From Chitinophaga sp. HK235 (GTDB lineage Bacteria; Bacteroidota; Bacteroidia; Chitinophagales; Chitinophagaceae): a DNA stretch of 64,000 nucleotides. Below are positions 18,065 through 31,500 of this stretch, piece after piece; position 1 is the first letter of the stretch, and each line of letters starts with the position of its first letter. The translations under genes and the position numbers were made by a program. The notes beneath the pieces are model-generated. The model was given only the letters and a program-made list of their open reading frames with translations, had not been told where the DNA came from and did no database searches. The DNA is taken from the NCBI RefSeq assembly GCF_018255755.1, contig NZ_CP073766.1:2046001-2110000 (forward strand), read 5' to 3'.

Positions 18065-18247
18065 TTACTGAAACTGCTTCTTCGTTTTCAGTATATAGAA
18101 AATTTCGTTTTTAAACAACCGATCCAAGCGGCGGGAGGCTGTTAAATCGCCTGAGGCTGCAATACAGGGCCTGGTTTCAGGGGCCAGCATTTCAGACATC
18201 TGTACCTTTCTCAATCTGGCTTTGCTACGGGGGAATAATTTAAACAT
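18065..18247 (-). CDS. Possible small basic protein (60 residues)
   Basis: The translation starts MFKLFPRSKARLRKVQMSEM and is strongly basic, with no transmembrane segment, cysteine motif or recognised domain. The reasons to consider it real are that it fills an otherwise empty interval and that a hairpin covers its start codon. It could equally be chance, and no family is recognised. Confidence 0.3.
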   Translation of the reverse strand: MFKLFPRSKARLRKVQMSEMLAPETRPCIAASGDLTASRRLDRLFKNEIFYILKTKKQFQ

Positions 18248-18286
18248 GACTTAAATTTTGTCTCATTGAAAAGACAAACAAGTCAT
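18246..18286 (-). repeat. Nested inverted repeat over a start codon
   Basis: Outer arms ATGACTT and AAGTCAT (18246-18252, 18280-18286) enclose inner arms TTTGTCT and AGACAAA (18257-18263, 18272-18278). In minus-strand RNA this folds into one interrupted hairpin of 14 pairs that includes part of the ATG of the 60-codon frame. It could be a translational switch, a DNA-binding site or a terminator. Confidence 0.4.
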
Positions 18287-18459
18287 CTTACAATGAGGGG
18301 TTAATAATGATAATGGCAACTCGGAGGTTGTACGTCCATGGTGCATTTTTTAATTGAGACACAAAGGTAGATCAGCTTCTGCAACTAACCAATGATTTAC
18401 AAACAAAAATTTATTAGAAATTCATTAGAGTGGGAGAAGTCAAATAGCTATCAATAAGA

Positions 18460-18491
18460 AAGCCTCCTGTATCCAATGATATAGGAGGCTT
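18460..18491 (-). terminator. Hairpin terminator after the PorP/SprF gene
   Basis: A 14-bp stem with one G-U pair (arms 18460-18473 and 18478-18491) and a 4-nt loop lies 19 bp past the stop of the minus-strand PorP/SprF gene. Confidence 0.75.
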
Positions 18492-18510
18492 ATCCATATG
18501 TATATACGCA

Positions 18511-19512
18511 TCAGAAGTAGCGCGGGCTCTGTGTAGTATATTGTTTTGAGGGGAATAGGAATCCGATGGATATTTCATGTGATCCGCCCTGATAACCGGC
18601 CATTTTATTGATGTTCAGATCGTAGGCGTAGCCGATACGCAGCTGCTCAGTGGCATAAAACTCCACCATGGCACTGGCTGCGTTCACCTGTTGCAGGCGA
18701 GGGTCCAGGTTATCTTTGTTCCACAATTTCAGGGAGGTCCTGTATGAACCGCCTACCCAAAGCCTTTCGCTGAGCAGCAGAAAAGCATTTACATCGAGAC
18801 TGGTAGGCCCTTTGAAATCTTCCTTGATCATGATGGATGGTTTTAGCTTCAGCGTTTCCCCAAGGCCCAATACCGTACCGGCAGTAAGATACACGTGTTG
18901 TGTTTTGCGGATCACATCATAGGTATACCCTTTCCAGGAATATCTGGTAGCGGAGGTGTATAATGAAAAGAGGTCCATCACAGATGCGCCTATATAAAAG
19001 GAGGGCGTATAATAATAGATGCCGAAGCGTGCGTCCGGCACCCACTTATTGACCTTTCCAGTAGGGATGGTTTCATCGTTATTATCTACATATGACATCG
19101 CGGTACCATCAATTGAATATTGGGTAACACCTCCACCGATACCCAGGCAGAGACGGCGTGTATTTTCCTCATCCAGCGGAATACGGTAAGCATAGGAGCC
19201 GTACAGTGAAGCAGCCTGCTGTGGCCCCAGCTGGTCGAACAACAACTGCATCCCTACTCCTACCTTATTGTCGCGGGCATTGGTCAGACCATCCAGAGAG
19301 ACACCACCGGTACGCGGGGCGCCTGGAAACCCGGCCCACTGGTGCCTGTAGGCGGCATTCAGGTACCAGTCCTCCTTATATCCGGCATAGGCAGGATTCA
19401 CCGTTAATCCGTTGAAAGCGTACTGACTGAACTGTACATTCTGCTGTGCCCTGGTGCTGATACCTGTTATCATTAGCAGACCCAGGAAATATATTTTTAA
19501 ATTAATGCGCAT
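18511..19512 (-). CDS. PorP/SprF family outer-membrane protein
   Basis: The 333-residue protein starts MRINLKIYFLGLLMITG with a signal peptide cut after TRAQ. It then shows the PorP/SprF hallmark QFSQYAFNGLTVNPAYAG near the mature N-terminus, HQWAGFPGAPRT, and repeated beta strands closing with EISIGFLF. SprF-type proteins are outer-membrane partners needed to secrete or anchor specific large T9SS proteins with type B sorting domains, as with SprF and SprB in gliding Flavobacterium. It lies 71 bp after the stop of the giant T9SS protein, the classical arrangement. An in-frame upstream extension to 19605 overlaps the giant gene and lacks signal-peptide character, so the downstream ATG is chosen. 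Confidence 0.9.
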   Translation of the reverse strand: MRINLKIYFLGLLMITGISTRAQQNVQFSQYAFNGLTVNPAYAGYKEDWYLNAAYRHQWAGFPGAPRTGGVSLDGLTNARDNKVGVGMQLLFDQLGPQQAASLYGSYAYRIPLDEENTRRLCLGIGGGVTQYSIDGTAMSYVDNNDETIPTGKVNKWVPDARFGIYYYTPSFYIGASVMDLFSLYTSATRYSWKGYTYDVIRKTQHVYLTAGTVLGLGETLKLKPSIMIKEDFKGPTSLDVNAFLLLSERLWVGGSYRTSLKLWNKDNLDPRLQQVNAASAMVEFYATEQLRIGYAYDLNINKMAGYQGGSHEISIGFLFPSKQYTTQSPRYF

Positions 19513-19583
19513 AGTTTTACGATTTCTGACCTGTGATACCGGGTACCAGATGCCTGCAGTTTCAGGCATCTGGTTTTTCCGTA

Positions 19584-22500
19584 TTATCTTAATATCTGTA
19601 CCCATCCCTTGAAACGTTTGGTCTCCTGTAGTTTTCTTACCTCGAGGATATAGTAGTAGGTTCCTTCATTCAATCCGGAGCCGTTCCAGTCGTTTTTATA
19701 ATCTTTAGACTGATATACCATGCTGCCCCATCTGTTGTAGATATAGATAGCTGAACCGGAATATTTTTCCAGGCCACCGATGATGAATTTTTCATTCTTA
19801 CCATCTCCGTTTGGTGTGAAAACATTCGGGAATGAGAGGTCTTGTCCTTCTACCTGGATAACCGCTTCCGCAAGGTCATTGGTCAGGTTGATCTGTGGCT
19901 CATTAGCGGTTACCCTGGCCTGGTTGACAACCTGGCCGCCATCAATGACGCGGCATACCAGTGTCATTTGCAGTGTTTCCCCCGCCATTAACTGGCCGAT
20001 ATCCCAGAGCATCCGTTTTCCGGTTTGATCGGTCTGTACCTTTCCTTTGTCGGCAGCGGTTGATGTAGGTGCTTCCAGTCCTGCCGGCAGCAGATCTTCT
20101 ACCGCTACATTGGTAAATGTCTGGTCCCATGCATTGTGGACGGTGATGCGATAGGTAACCTGCTGTCCCATGCGGTAAGGGGCCTGTGGTGTCACCACTT
20201 CTTTGGTAATGGACAGGTCACCGCCTCCTGTTTCGATATTAGTACCCGGGGTATTGGTATCACAGCCTGGTGCTGCAGGGTCACAGCCAGCGGTAGGTTT
20301 GGTAGTATAACCATCACTTACAGTGGCCGTATTGCTGATGCCGGATATGCCGGTAAGGTTATCATCGGCCTTCACCACAAAAGTCACACTGGTAAGGGCT
20401 CCCGGAGCCAGGTCCCTGATACTGAAGTTCACAATATTGCCATTCAGGGTGCCTCCGCTTACATAACGGGTATGCGCTGGTACCGGATCTGTAATGGTTA
20501 CTTCCGGCAATGATACTTTACCATTGTTACGCACATAAATGGTATAGGTCAGTTTTTCGCCTGCGTGTATCTGTCCTGTACCGTATTCCGTTGTTACCGT
20601 CTTCCATGTTTCAAAGCTTGGTGGTGGCGTGATACCGGTAGTCACCGCTGCACTGTTATTACCATTATCCGGATCTGTAATACCGGCGGCAACGGTCACG
20701 GTATTGGTAATGCTGTTACCGGTAAATGCTGCATCCACGGTACCGCTGACATTCAGTTTTACAGTACCGCCGACAGGCAGTGCGCCGGTAAGCAGGAAGG
20801 CTCCTGTGGCGGCGTTATAGCTACCACCGCTAGCAGTGTAGCTTATATTGGTCAACTGAGCAGGCAACGCTTCAGTAATGGTGATGGTTTCTCCGCTGTT
20901 CAATGTTGCCGGACCGTGGTTGGTAACGGTTATCGTATAGACAACCGGCCTTCCGGCAGCTACTTCCGGTTTATCTGCTGTTTTACCTACAGCCAGATCG
21001 GCGGCACGTGAAACGGTGGTCGTAACGGTTGCGTCATTGTTGGTCGTTACCGGATCAGTGATACCTGCCGGTGCGGCAATGGTTACTTTATTGGTAACAG
21101 CACTGCCGGTGAAATCAGCAGCAATGGTACCGCTGATCTTCAGGGTGACCGTACTGCCGGATGCCATAGGCCCTGTCAGTGTATAAGCTCCGGTGGCCGC
21201 ATTATAAGTACCTCCATTTACGAGGTAGCTGATGTTGGTCAGCCCTGCCGGTAGTATTTCGGCGATAGTGATCACCTCCCCGGTATTGAGGGTACTGAGA
21301 CCTTTGTTACCGACAGTAATGATATAATTCAATACATCGCCTGTCACCGCGTTGGTTTTATCCACCTGCTTCGTTACTTCCAGGTCACTTTCACGGATGA
21401 TCGTTGTTGTTTCGCTGGTAGCGGTGTTATTGCTTTGGTCTGCATCCGTTATACCATTGGGTACTGTCACGGATACTTTGTTGATCATGCTTGTACCTGT
21501 TGCTGCCGGGTCCACTTCGCCATTGATGACGAGCGTTACAGTCCCGTCTTTAGCCAGGTCACTGGTTAGCGTGAAAGTATGTGCATTGGCGTCATATGAC
21601 CCACCGGTAGCTGTATAGCCGTTCACGATCAGGGCTGCCGGAAGTGTTTCCGTGATGCCGATCACTTCACCACTTTTCAGCGTGCTGATACCTTTGTTTT
21701 GAATAGTGATGGTATAGCTGATCGTTTCCCCTGCTATTACGCGGGTTTTGTCAACATGTTTGGTCACTGCGAGATCGCTTTCACGACGGATGGCAGTGGT
21801 GTTGCTGGTGGCCGTGTTATTGGAAGGATCACTTTCCGTGATACCGGATGGAAGGGCCACAGAAACCTTATTCATCATACTGGTGCTGGTAGTGGCGGCA
21901 TCCACATTTCCTTTGATCACCAGTGTTACTGCACCATCTTTCACCAGATCACCGGTCAGTGTGAAGGTGCCGGCATTAGCATCATAGGTGCCACCGGTAG
22001 CATCATAACTGCTCACGATTAGTTCTGCCGGGAGGGTTTCGGTAATACTGATCACTTCACCGCTTCTCAGGGTACTGATACCTTTGTTCTGAATAGTAAT
22101 GGTATAGTTGATGGCCTCTCCTGCCACAGCACTGGTCTTGTCCACCTGCTTCGTTACGGCCAGATCGCTTTCACGACGGATAGTGGTAGTGTTGCTGGTG
22201 GCGGTGTTATTGGAAGGATCCGTTTCAGTCACACCTGCCGGAATAGTCACAGATACTTTATTGAACATACTGGTACTGTTTGTGGCCGCATCTACATTAC
22301 CATTGATCACCAGGGTTACCACTGCATTTTGTGCCAGGTCGTTGCTCAGCGTAAAGGTACCGGCATTGGCATCATAAGTGCCTCCGGTAGCTGTATAGCC
22401 GCTAACGATCAGTTCTGCAGGGAGGGTTTCGGCAATGCCGATCACTTCGCCACTCTTCAGGATACTGATACCTTTGTTTTGAACAGTGATGGTATAGCTA

Positions 22501-25500
22501 ATGGCTTCTCCTGCCACGACGCTGGTCTTATCGACCGTCTTCGTTACTGCCAGGTCACTTTCACGATGGATCGTTGTAGCGTTGCTTGTAACAGTATTAT
22601 TGGAAAGATCGGTATCAGTCACACCGGAAGGTGCCGTCACCGCCACTTTGTTGACCATGCTGGTGCTCAGGGTGCCGGGATCTGTATTTCCGCTGATGAT
22701 CAGTGATACCACACCGTTTTGAGCCATATCGCTATTCAGCGTGAAGCTGCCTGTATTAGCATCATAGGTACCACCGGTAGCTGTATAACCACTAACGATC
22801 AGTTCTGCCGGGAGGGTTTCGGCAATGCCGATCACTTCACCACTTTTCAGGGTACTGATGCCTTTGTTCAGAACAGTAACCGTATAGGTGATCGCTTCTC
22901 CTGCCACGGCGCTCGTTTTATCAACCGTCTTCGTCACTGCCAGATCACTTTCCCGACGGATAGCTGTAGCGTTGCTGGTAGCAGCATTATTGGACGGATC
23001 GGTGTCGGTCACACCGGTGGGGGCAGTCACGGCCACTTTATTGACCATGCTGGTGCTCAACGTAGCAGCATCCACATTGCCTTTAATGATCAGCGTTACG
23101 ATGCCGTCTTTGGTCAGATCGCCGGTCAACGTGAAGGTGCCTGCACTGGCATCATAAGTGCCTCCTGTTGGCGCGTAACTACTTACTATCAGTTCTGCCG
23201 GAAGTGTTTCCGAGATACCTATTTTTTCACCGCTCTTCAGAGTACTGATACCTTTGTTCTGAATAGTGATGGTATAAGTGATGGCCTCCCCTGCGACTGC
23301 GCTGGTTTTGTCAACCGTCTTTGTTACCGCCAGGTCGCTTTCACGATGGATAGCGGTAGTGTTGCTGGTGGCGGTATTGTTGGATGGATCGGTATCGGTT
23401 ACGCCTGATGGAACCGTTACAGTCACTCTATTAACCATGCTGGTACTTAAAGTGCCGGCATCTGTATTGCCCCTGATCACCAGTGTCACCACGCCATCTT
23501 TGGCCAGGTCGCCTGTCAGGGTAAAGGTGTTGGTACTGGCATCATAAATACCGCCGGTAGCCGTATAACTGCTAACGATCAGTTCTGCCGGAAGTGTTTC
23601 TGTAAGGCCCAGCTTCTCCCCGCTCTTCAGGGTACTAATGCCGTTATTCTGAACAGTGATAGTATAGGTGATGGCTTCGCCCGCCACTACACTGGTCTTG
23701 TCTACTGACTTCGTTATCATCAGGTCCGCTTCACGGCGGATGGCCGTAGCAGGACTGGTAGCGGTATTATTGGTAAGATCGGAATCTGTGATGCCGGCAG
23801 GTACAGCAACAGACACTTTATTGACCATGCTGGTGCTCAAAGTGGTGGCGTCTGCATTTCCTTTGATCACCAGGGTTACCACTGCATTTTGTGCGAGGTC
23901 GCTGGTGAGGGTCAGGGTTCCGGCGTTAGCATCATAAGTGCCACCCGTAACATCATAACCGTTCACGATCAGTTCTGCAGGAAGTGTTTCCGTTATCCTG
24001 AGCACTTCACCGCTCTTCAGTGTGCTCACGCCTTTGTTCCTGACGGTAATGGTGTAGTTGACCGCCTCTCCTGCGACTATGCTGGTTTTGTCTACCGTCT
24101 TCGTTACTGCCAGGTCTGCTTTCCTTTCCACAGCAACCGTTGCGTTGCTGGTATTGTTACCCGGTACGGGGTCTGTCACCATTCCCTGCGGAGCTACTGA
24201 TACTGTGTTGGTGATACCTGTTCCGATGAAGTCGGCTGCCACGGTACCGCTCACCACCAGTTGCACGCTGCTGCCTGCATTCAGGCCGCCCATGAGCGTA
24301 AATGAATGCGTGTTACTGTCATAAACGCCACCTGTGGTGCTATAGGTTACGTTCTGCAATTCCGCTGGCAGCGATTCTGTTATTTTGAGAATATCTCCGC
24401 TGTTGAACGCACCTGGTCCGTAGTTTTTAACGGTAATGGTGTATGTCAGCGGATCGCCTGCCGCAACAATGGTTTTATCAGACACTTTCGTTATTCCAAG
24501 GTCTGCCTCCAGTCTGGTAGCGGCTACTGCATCCGCCTGGTTGTTGGCCAGGTCAGGATCTGATACACCAGCCGGCACTGCTACTTCTACATGGTTGGTA
24601 ATACTGGTACCGGTATAATTAGGAGCTACGATACCCTTTACCACCAACTTAACAGTGTTGCCCGCAGCCATATCACTGGTCAGCGTATAGGCACCCGTTA
24701 CAGGATTATATATGATTCCTGAAGGTATCAAACTTACATTGCCCAAACCTGCCGGTAGATTTTCCGTCAGCTGCAATTCTTCACCGGCCTTCAGTGTACC
24801 GGGACCTATATTCGTTACCGTTATTGTAAAATCCAGTTCTTCACCGGCGTTCACCGTTGTTTTGCTGGCAGATTTTGCCACCGCAATATCTACCTGACGC
24901 GAAATGCTGGTCACCACATTATTTGAGGAGACCGTTGCTCCCATCATCGGTGCAGAAGCGGTTGCCACGTTCGTGATAGTGCCTGCAAAAGCAGGATCAA
25001 CTGTACCAGTGATTGTAATATTGATTTTATTACCTGCACCGGCAAGGATATTACCTTTAACATCCACCTGCTGCGCTGCACCGGCGTTGCCGGAAATGAT
25101 GGTGGCATTGCCGGTAGTTGTTGCTACCCATTTTACACTGGATACTGCAGCAGGAACAAGGTCTGCGATATTGAGATTGATGACATCACTCGGGCCATCA
25201 TTATTTACCTCTATGCTATAGGTGATGCCTGTACCACTGATAGCAGTGGCCGGCCCTACTTTAACCAGTCTTACGCCCGGTTCCAGGGTAACATTGGTAG
25301 TAGCTGTTGCTGTATTATTGGAAAGATCATAATCTATAACGCCGGATGAAAGGGTTACGGTAGCCGTATTTTGAACGTTTGGCACCATCACACCTGACTT
25401 CACTTTTCCGGTAATTTGGATGGTAATGGCATTGGCGTCACCGGTCTTAATATCTCCGGTCAGGCTGATGTTATTGCCTGTGCCGCTGCCGGCCGAAACA

Positions 25501-28500
25501 GTGGAAGTTCCTGCAGCGGTAGCCGTCCATTTCACATTTTCAATTTCCACCGGCACATTGTCGGTGATACTGATATTATTGGCGTCGAGCGGACCGGCGT
25601 TGGTCACCGTCAATGTATAAGCGATGTCCTGTCCGGCTGCAATGGTTACCGGACCGGCCTTCTGTATTTTCACATCGGTAGACTGATTTACCGCTGTGGT
25701 TATCTTACTGAATTTAGTGTTTCCACCCGCGTCGACTTCTGCCTGGTTGGTAAAGCTGGCACCTGCTGAACTGTTAACGGTACCATTCACCACAATGCTC
25801 ACTTTACTATTGGAATTACCCGGCATATTGGCGGTCAGATGGATGGGCGATGTAGTGCCTGTTGCGGTTCCTGCACCTCCTATGTCCGCCCCATTGGAGG
25901 CGGTCGCTGTCCAGTTAAGCACTGTAACCGCAGCGGGGATCACATCATTGATCACTGCGGCTGGCACATCGCCTGTGCCCAGGTTGGACACATCAACCAC
26001 ATAAGTAATAGGATCACCGATATTTACTCTCTGCGGGCCGGATTTGGAGACGAGCAGATCTGCTGTGTTGGTCAGGGTTGTACTACGTCTGCTGGTATTG
26101 TTTCCGGTATCAGGATCTGTTGTACCACCGCCTACATTAACGGTGGCCGTATTGGTGATACCCATCGTAGCTCCTACCGGAACTGCGCCTGTTACAGTAC
26201 CATTGATCACAATGTCCACTTCGCCACCTACCGGAATATCTACTGTCGCGTGTACATTATTGGTAGTACCGGTTGGATTTGTCAATATGGCCGCACCACC
26301 GGTAACGGTGGCGGTCCAGTTAACATTCTTTATTTCTGCCGGCACATTGTCGAAGATCTGTGCTGCTCTGGCTATACTTGGACCGGCATTGGTAACTTTC
26401 AGCGTGTACTGGATATCCTGACCGGCATTCCTGTCGGCAGGACCGGATTTTACAATAGCCACATTGGCTACGCGGGAAACGGTGGTACTAACACTACTGT
26501 TCCAGCTTTTTCCTGCCTCTACAGAAGTTACGGTTGCCTCATTGAGCAGGAAGCCGATCGGGGATGCAGGATCTACTATGCCTGTCACCTGTACACTTAT
26601 ATTGGCATTAACGCCTGCGGGTATATTACCTTTTACAGCCACCGTGTTACCGGTACCGGTAGCACCGGCCGTGATGGCAGCACCGCCGGTAGCTGTGGCC
26701 GTCCAGCTCACATTGGTAATGCCGGCAGGTAAGTCATCAGTGATGTCCACCCCATCTGCATTGGCTTTGCCGGGGTTGGTTACAAACAGGGTATAACTGA
26801 TCGTTTCACCTGCAACAACAGTGGCCGGTCCATTTTTGCTGATGGCCAGCTGCGGTGTTTTGCTGGCTGTTGTGGAGGCCATCGCATTGAGTAATGGCAC
26901 ATTACCTTCAGAAGGCGTCAGGGATACGGTGTTATTGATATTACCTGTCGCTGCAGGAGATACGGTGCCCGTAACGGTTACTGTCACTTTATTGGCAGCA
27001 CCGGCGGGAATATCTGCATAAACATTCACCGAACTACCAGTACCGGTAGCACCGGAATTAATATGTGCAGTGCCTTCTACGGCAGTTGTCCAGCTCACAT
27101 TGCTGATATTGGCAGGTACTATATCAAATATATTGGCATTTACCGCATTACTCAATCCACTGTTGGCAACAGTGATAACATAAGTAATATCAGAACCTGA
27201 TACGATTGTGGCAGGAGCATTTTTGCTGATCAGCAATATAGGTTTCCTGATAATATCTGTTTTATCGGTAGCAGAAACAGGTGCTCCATCCGGCGGTGTA
27301 GCCGTGGCCGTATTGGTCAGGGCGCCGCTGAAGGAAGGATCAATTGTACCTGTAATCTCTATCGCAACATAATTAGTGGGGCCCGGCGGGATGTTAGCGG
27401 TCACGTCTACATTACTGCCAGCAGTATTATTAGCGGTAATAACAGCTGCTCCTGCTACGGCAGGCACAACGCTGCTTATCGTAACATTGGCCGGCACCAG
27501 GTCCTGTATTCTTACACCGGTAGCGGTAGCAGGTCCGTTATTACCCACTGTGATACGGTAAGTAACAGGACTACCCGCCACCTTGGTACTGGTTGCATTC
27601 ACCTTGGTGATAATAACATTTGTTTTCTTTTCAACAGCAGTGCTGATGGTACTGACATTATCCGCCGGATCTGTATCAGTGATACCTACCGGAGGAGTTA
27701 TGGATGCTGTATTGCTGAGGGTAGCTCCGGTATAATCGGGGCTCAGCACACCTTTTACGAGAATAGTCACAGTACCGTTATTACTACCCGGAACAGTAGC
27801 CACTGCGCTTACATTACCTGTACCACTTGCCGGGCTAACAGTAGCACCGGTACCGGTGGTTGTCGCCGTCCAGGTGACATTGCTGATTCCTGCCGGTATC
27901 ATATCCGTAATGGTAGCTCCCGTTACATCACTTTTACCGGCGTTGGTAACCGTAATCGTATAGTCGATAGCGTTACCTGCCAATGCAGGGTCCGGCGTAG
28001 CCGTTTTGATGATGTGCAGATTTACTTCCGGTTGGTATGTGTCTGTATCTGTTGCAGTATTATTGGTCTGGTTAATATCTACATAACCAGTGACCGGAAC
28101 GGCCACTGTGGCTGCATTCACAAGATCTCCGGTATAGGCCGAAGGGACTGCGATGGTGACCGTATAGGTAATAGTAGCACCGCCAGGCAGATCAATCTGT
28201 TGATTCAGTGCACCGGTACCATTGAGAACCGCAGCATTGCCCCCGCCAGTGGTGGCACTTACCTGCCAACTCATATTGGCAGAAGGAATGCCAGCAGGGA
28301 GCTTATCCTGTACAGTGGCGCCGGTCACTGCATTGGCAGCCAGGTTACTGACCACCACCGTGTACACAGCATCAGTGCCAGGCGTATAGGTAGTTTTTCC
28401 ATCATCTTTGGTAATAGCGAGATCTGTGTATACTACATCGCTGGTAGTTTCTCCCCCGAAGGTAGATAACTGCTGAATACCCTGGAAGTCAACATAGTCC

Positions 28501-31500
28501 ACGCCATCCACCTGACCGGAAGCGGCAGGTGTCAGTGGGGTGATGTTTTTTAATCCTGTGGCATCAAGGTCTGTAAGCGTTGGATCGATATTATTGTCGT
28601 GTTTGAACCAGATCCATTTTTGCGGACGCGTAACCCCTCTGGTAGAGGACAGGTAGTTCTCTGCCGCTGTTTTTTCAGCAGGGTTCCAGAACAAACGCAG
28701 CGTAACACCGCCATTGGTGGTGAGTGGTGCACCGGTGTACGTAATTTGCAGGAAGCGGTTTATCAGCTGGGTACCGTAGTCAGTACCTGCATTTTTACCG
28801 ATGGCTGTCATGTTACGGTTGGCATCGATCACAGCGGAGAGTTTGGAAACATCGATAGTATTTCCATTCAGCTGAATCGCTGCTATATATTTATTGATAT
28901 CATCCGGATGTCTGAAATATACCCAGTCGCCATCCACGCAGATGTTGGCGGCTGTTTTCACCTGACCGGCCGGTACCAGGCTGGCGGTACGTACAGGATA
29001 ACGGGTAGCCAGGGTGAATACCGCTCCGTTGGTAAGCGTCGTTACATTGTCGAAACCTGCTACGCCGGCGTTGTAGTCTGTAGCCGGAACTTGCGTGATC
29101 GTACCGGTAGCGAAGTTGCCATCGCCATCCTCGTCTATCAGCAGTACAAAATCACTCAGGGTGCTGCCGGTGGCGTTTACGCCGGCAAGATCAAACTGCA
29201 GGCGCAATGGCTGAGTAGCAGCATCAAAATTGGTCAGCTGTGCTTTCCATTGCTGGGTAAGCCTTTCAGTGATACAGGAAGCCACTGGCAGATTGGTGCC
29301 TTGCACAGTTTTAGCCACACTGTTGGAGCCCAGCATAAGATAGCTTTTATCGCTGTTGATGCTGTTGGTATTGCCTGCATTGGTGGTAGCGATATTTCCT
29401 GATCCGATGGTTAATATTGCGCCATCATTGACGCTGCGGGATTGTTTCTGATAGAGTTTTTCTAACTCGTCGCGGCCAATGCCGAATATATTGTTCTTAT
29501 AGGTGCTGTTGGCAGTAGCATCCCATACCTTAGTGGTGCCATCAGCAGCGAGGTAATTCTGCGCGGTGCTCTGATCAAGCGTAACACCATATTTGATAGC
29601 GAGGTAGGATTCTATCTGTTGCGCCTGGGTAGTGGTCAGAGCGGCTTTGTATACTATAATTTCCGCCAGGTGCCCATTATAAATGCGTCCTTTCAACCCG
29701 TCTGGTGTACGGCCACCTACTTCAAAGTAGCTATTATCAGCTCCAATTCCACAACTACCTGCAATGGTTTCCAGCTTGCCATTGAGCCAGGTAGAACCAC
29801 CTTGCGCATTAGCGGCAGAAACATACATTCCTCTGCCTACATGCGGTTTGGCCAGCGATGAGGAAGTAAGAGCGGGCGTACAGCCATTACCATCCAGCAC
29901 GTAGCCGGTTCCGGTGCTATTGATTAAGACTCCCCTTCCCGAAGTATTGGTGGAGAAGATGCCCCCCAAATCAGCTCCAGGGGCGCCTTTAGGCAGGGCT
30001 ACAAAAAATATGGCCAACGGGTCACTGTTTTTCCAGGAAGAAGCTGCATTTCCTTTCAGCGATTTATTGATGGCACCGGAGAAGGTAACAGCCGGGTTAA
30101 AGTTGATAGCACCCTGTGTTTGTATGATATCTGCAGATGGAGTAATCACATCATTACTGGTGGGCGCCGATGCCCGCAGCTCGGTAGTAGCATTACCACT
30201 TCCTCCCTGGTCAAACCATTGCTGCACCTGGTTGCCCGTATTCACCTGCACACCCATATCTGCCCTCACCCACAAAGTATTGCCGGATACACCACCCGGC
30301 ATAGCCCCCATGGCCGCAAAAGTGAAATACTGGCCATCCATCAGATTTGTAGTGGTCGTATAGCAGGTAACGCCGTTAATATTGGCTTCTGTTAACTGGA
30401 TAAACTGGTCTGTGCCGTCAATCACTGCATCCGGGCTGATGGCCAGGTATACGCTGCTAAAGACAGACGGCAGCGAATCTTTTGGAATCGCAATCTGTAC
30501 AGTGCCTACGGTCCCCGTTTGCTGCACTTTCCATAATCTTGCCATCCGGCTTTTCACATCCGGCCGGCCGGTAACTGTAACCGAAAACGTTGTGGCGTCT
30601 CCGTTATCTCCCCACACCAGGTAAGACAGATCTGTTGCGAACGCATTATTATTCGCAGTGTTGGAAGCAGCGATATTACCCAGACCAATGATAGGGTGTA
30701 AGCCCGGATTAATACTGCGGGACTGTTTCTGCATCAGGTCTTCCGTATCATCACGACCAATACCGGTGATATTTTTATTGTAAACAGTATTGGTGGCTGC
30801 AGTCCATACTTTGGTGGTTCCGTCTGTAGCTATATAATTTGTTGGAGTAGTCTGATCCAGCGTATAGCCGTATTTGATAGCCAGATAGGTGTTGATACGT
30901 GCCCTGTCACTGGTTGACAAAATGGAACCATATACCATTACATCACCAATAGCGCCACTCCATAATTCATTACCCCAAGGACTGTTACCGATACGGGCTC
31001 CGGAGCTGGTGCCCGTATTCCACATCTTAACCTGGGTTAATAACCCCGCTCCCTTACTAACAAGAGAGCCGCTATTACCGGCCCACATCCCGGTCATTTC
31101 ATTAAATACATTTGTCTGCCAAAATCCACCCGAGCTGACATCATTGGCATAACCTACAAAATTGCCTGCACCGTTTACATAGGCCAAACCACATCCCTGG
31201 CTGGCAGTAGCGGCCCCATAACCAATGATATACCGGTTGCCTGTACCGCCAGCATTCAGTTTCCCCATGCCGATAATTGTTCTTGGATTGGTTCCTGTAG
31301 GGAATTTGTTAACATCCAGGTTCATATTGTCGTCTACACCATCAAACTTTACTACCGGGTTATAGTTGACGTTATCGGTAAGGTTGTTCATGTATTTAGG
31401 CTGCAACGCAGCAGTAGCCTGTGTGGCATTGTTTGCCTTGTACGCATAATCCATCCAGAGGTTAATAGGCGTATTGTCTGCATTGCTGGAAGTACCGATA

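Larger units (their letters stand above)
17976..18459. other. Intergenic region with one weak small reading frame and a nested hairpin
   Basis: This 484-bp stretch separates the DUF72 gene from the PorP terminator. It contains a possible 60-codon minus-strand gene and a nested inverted repeat over that gene's start, both listed separately. The AT-rich remainder (18290-18459) shows nothing I can identify. Confidence 0.5.

Noticed and set aside
19513..19605. N-terminal extension of the first PorP/SprF protein
   Set aside because: It overlaps the 3' end of the giant gene and puts a hydrophilic stretch before a clear signal peptide.
21390..24120. CRISPR-like periodicity
   Set aside because: The 390-bp period is coding and uninterrupted, with no short identical repeats separated by unique spacers.
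20136..30395. Many plus-strand reading frames of 60-300 codons opposite the giant gene (for example 25839-26732 and 28599-29402)
   Set aside because: They recur with the repeats of the minus-strand gene, share no family motif and have biased composition; they are shadows of the repetitive coding strand.
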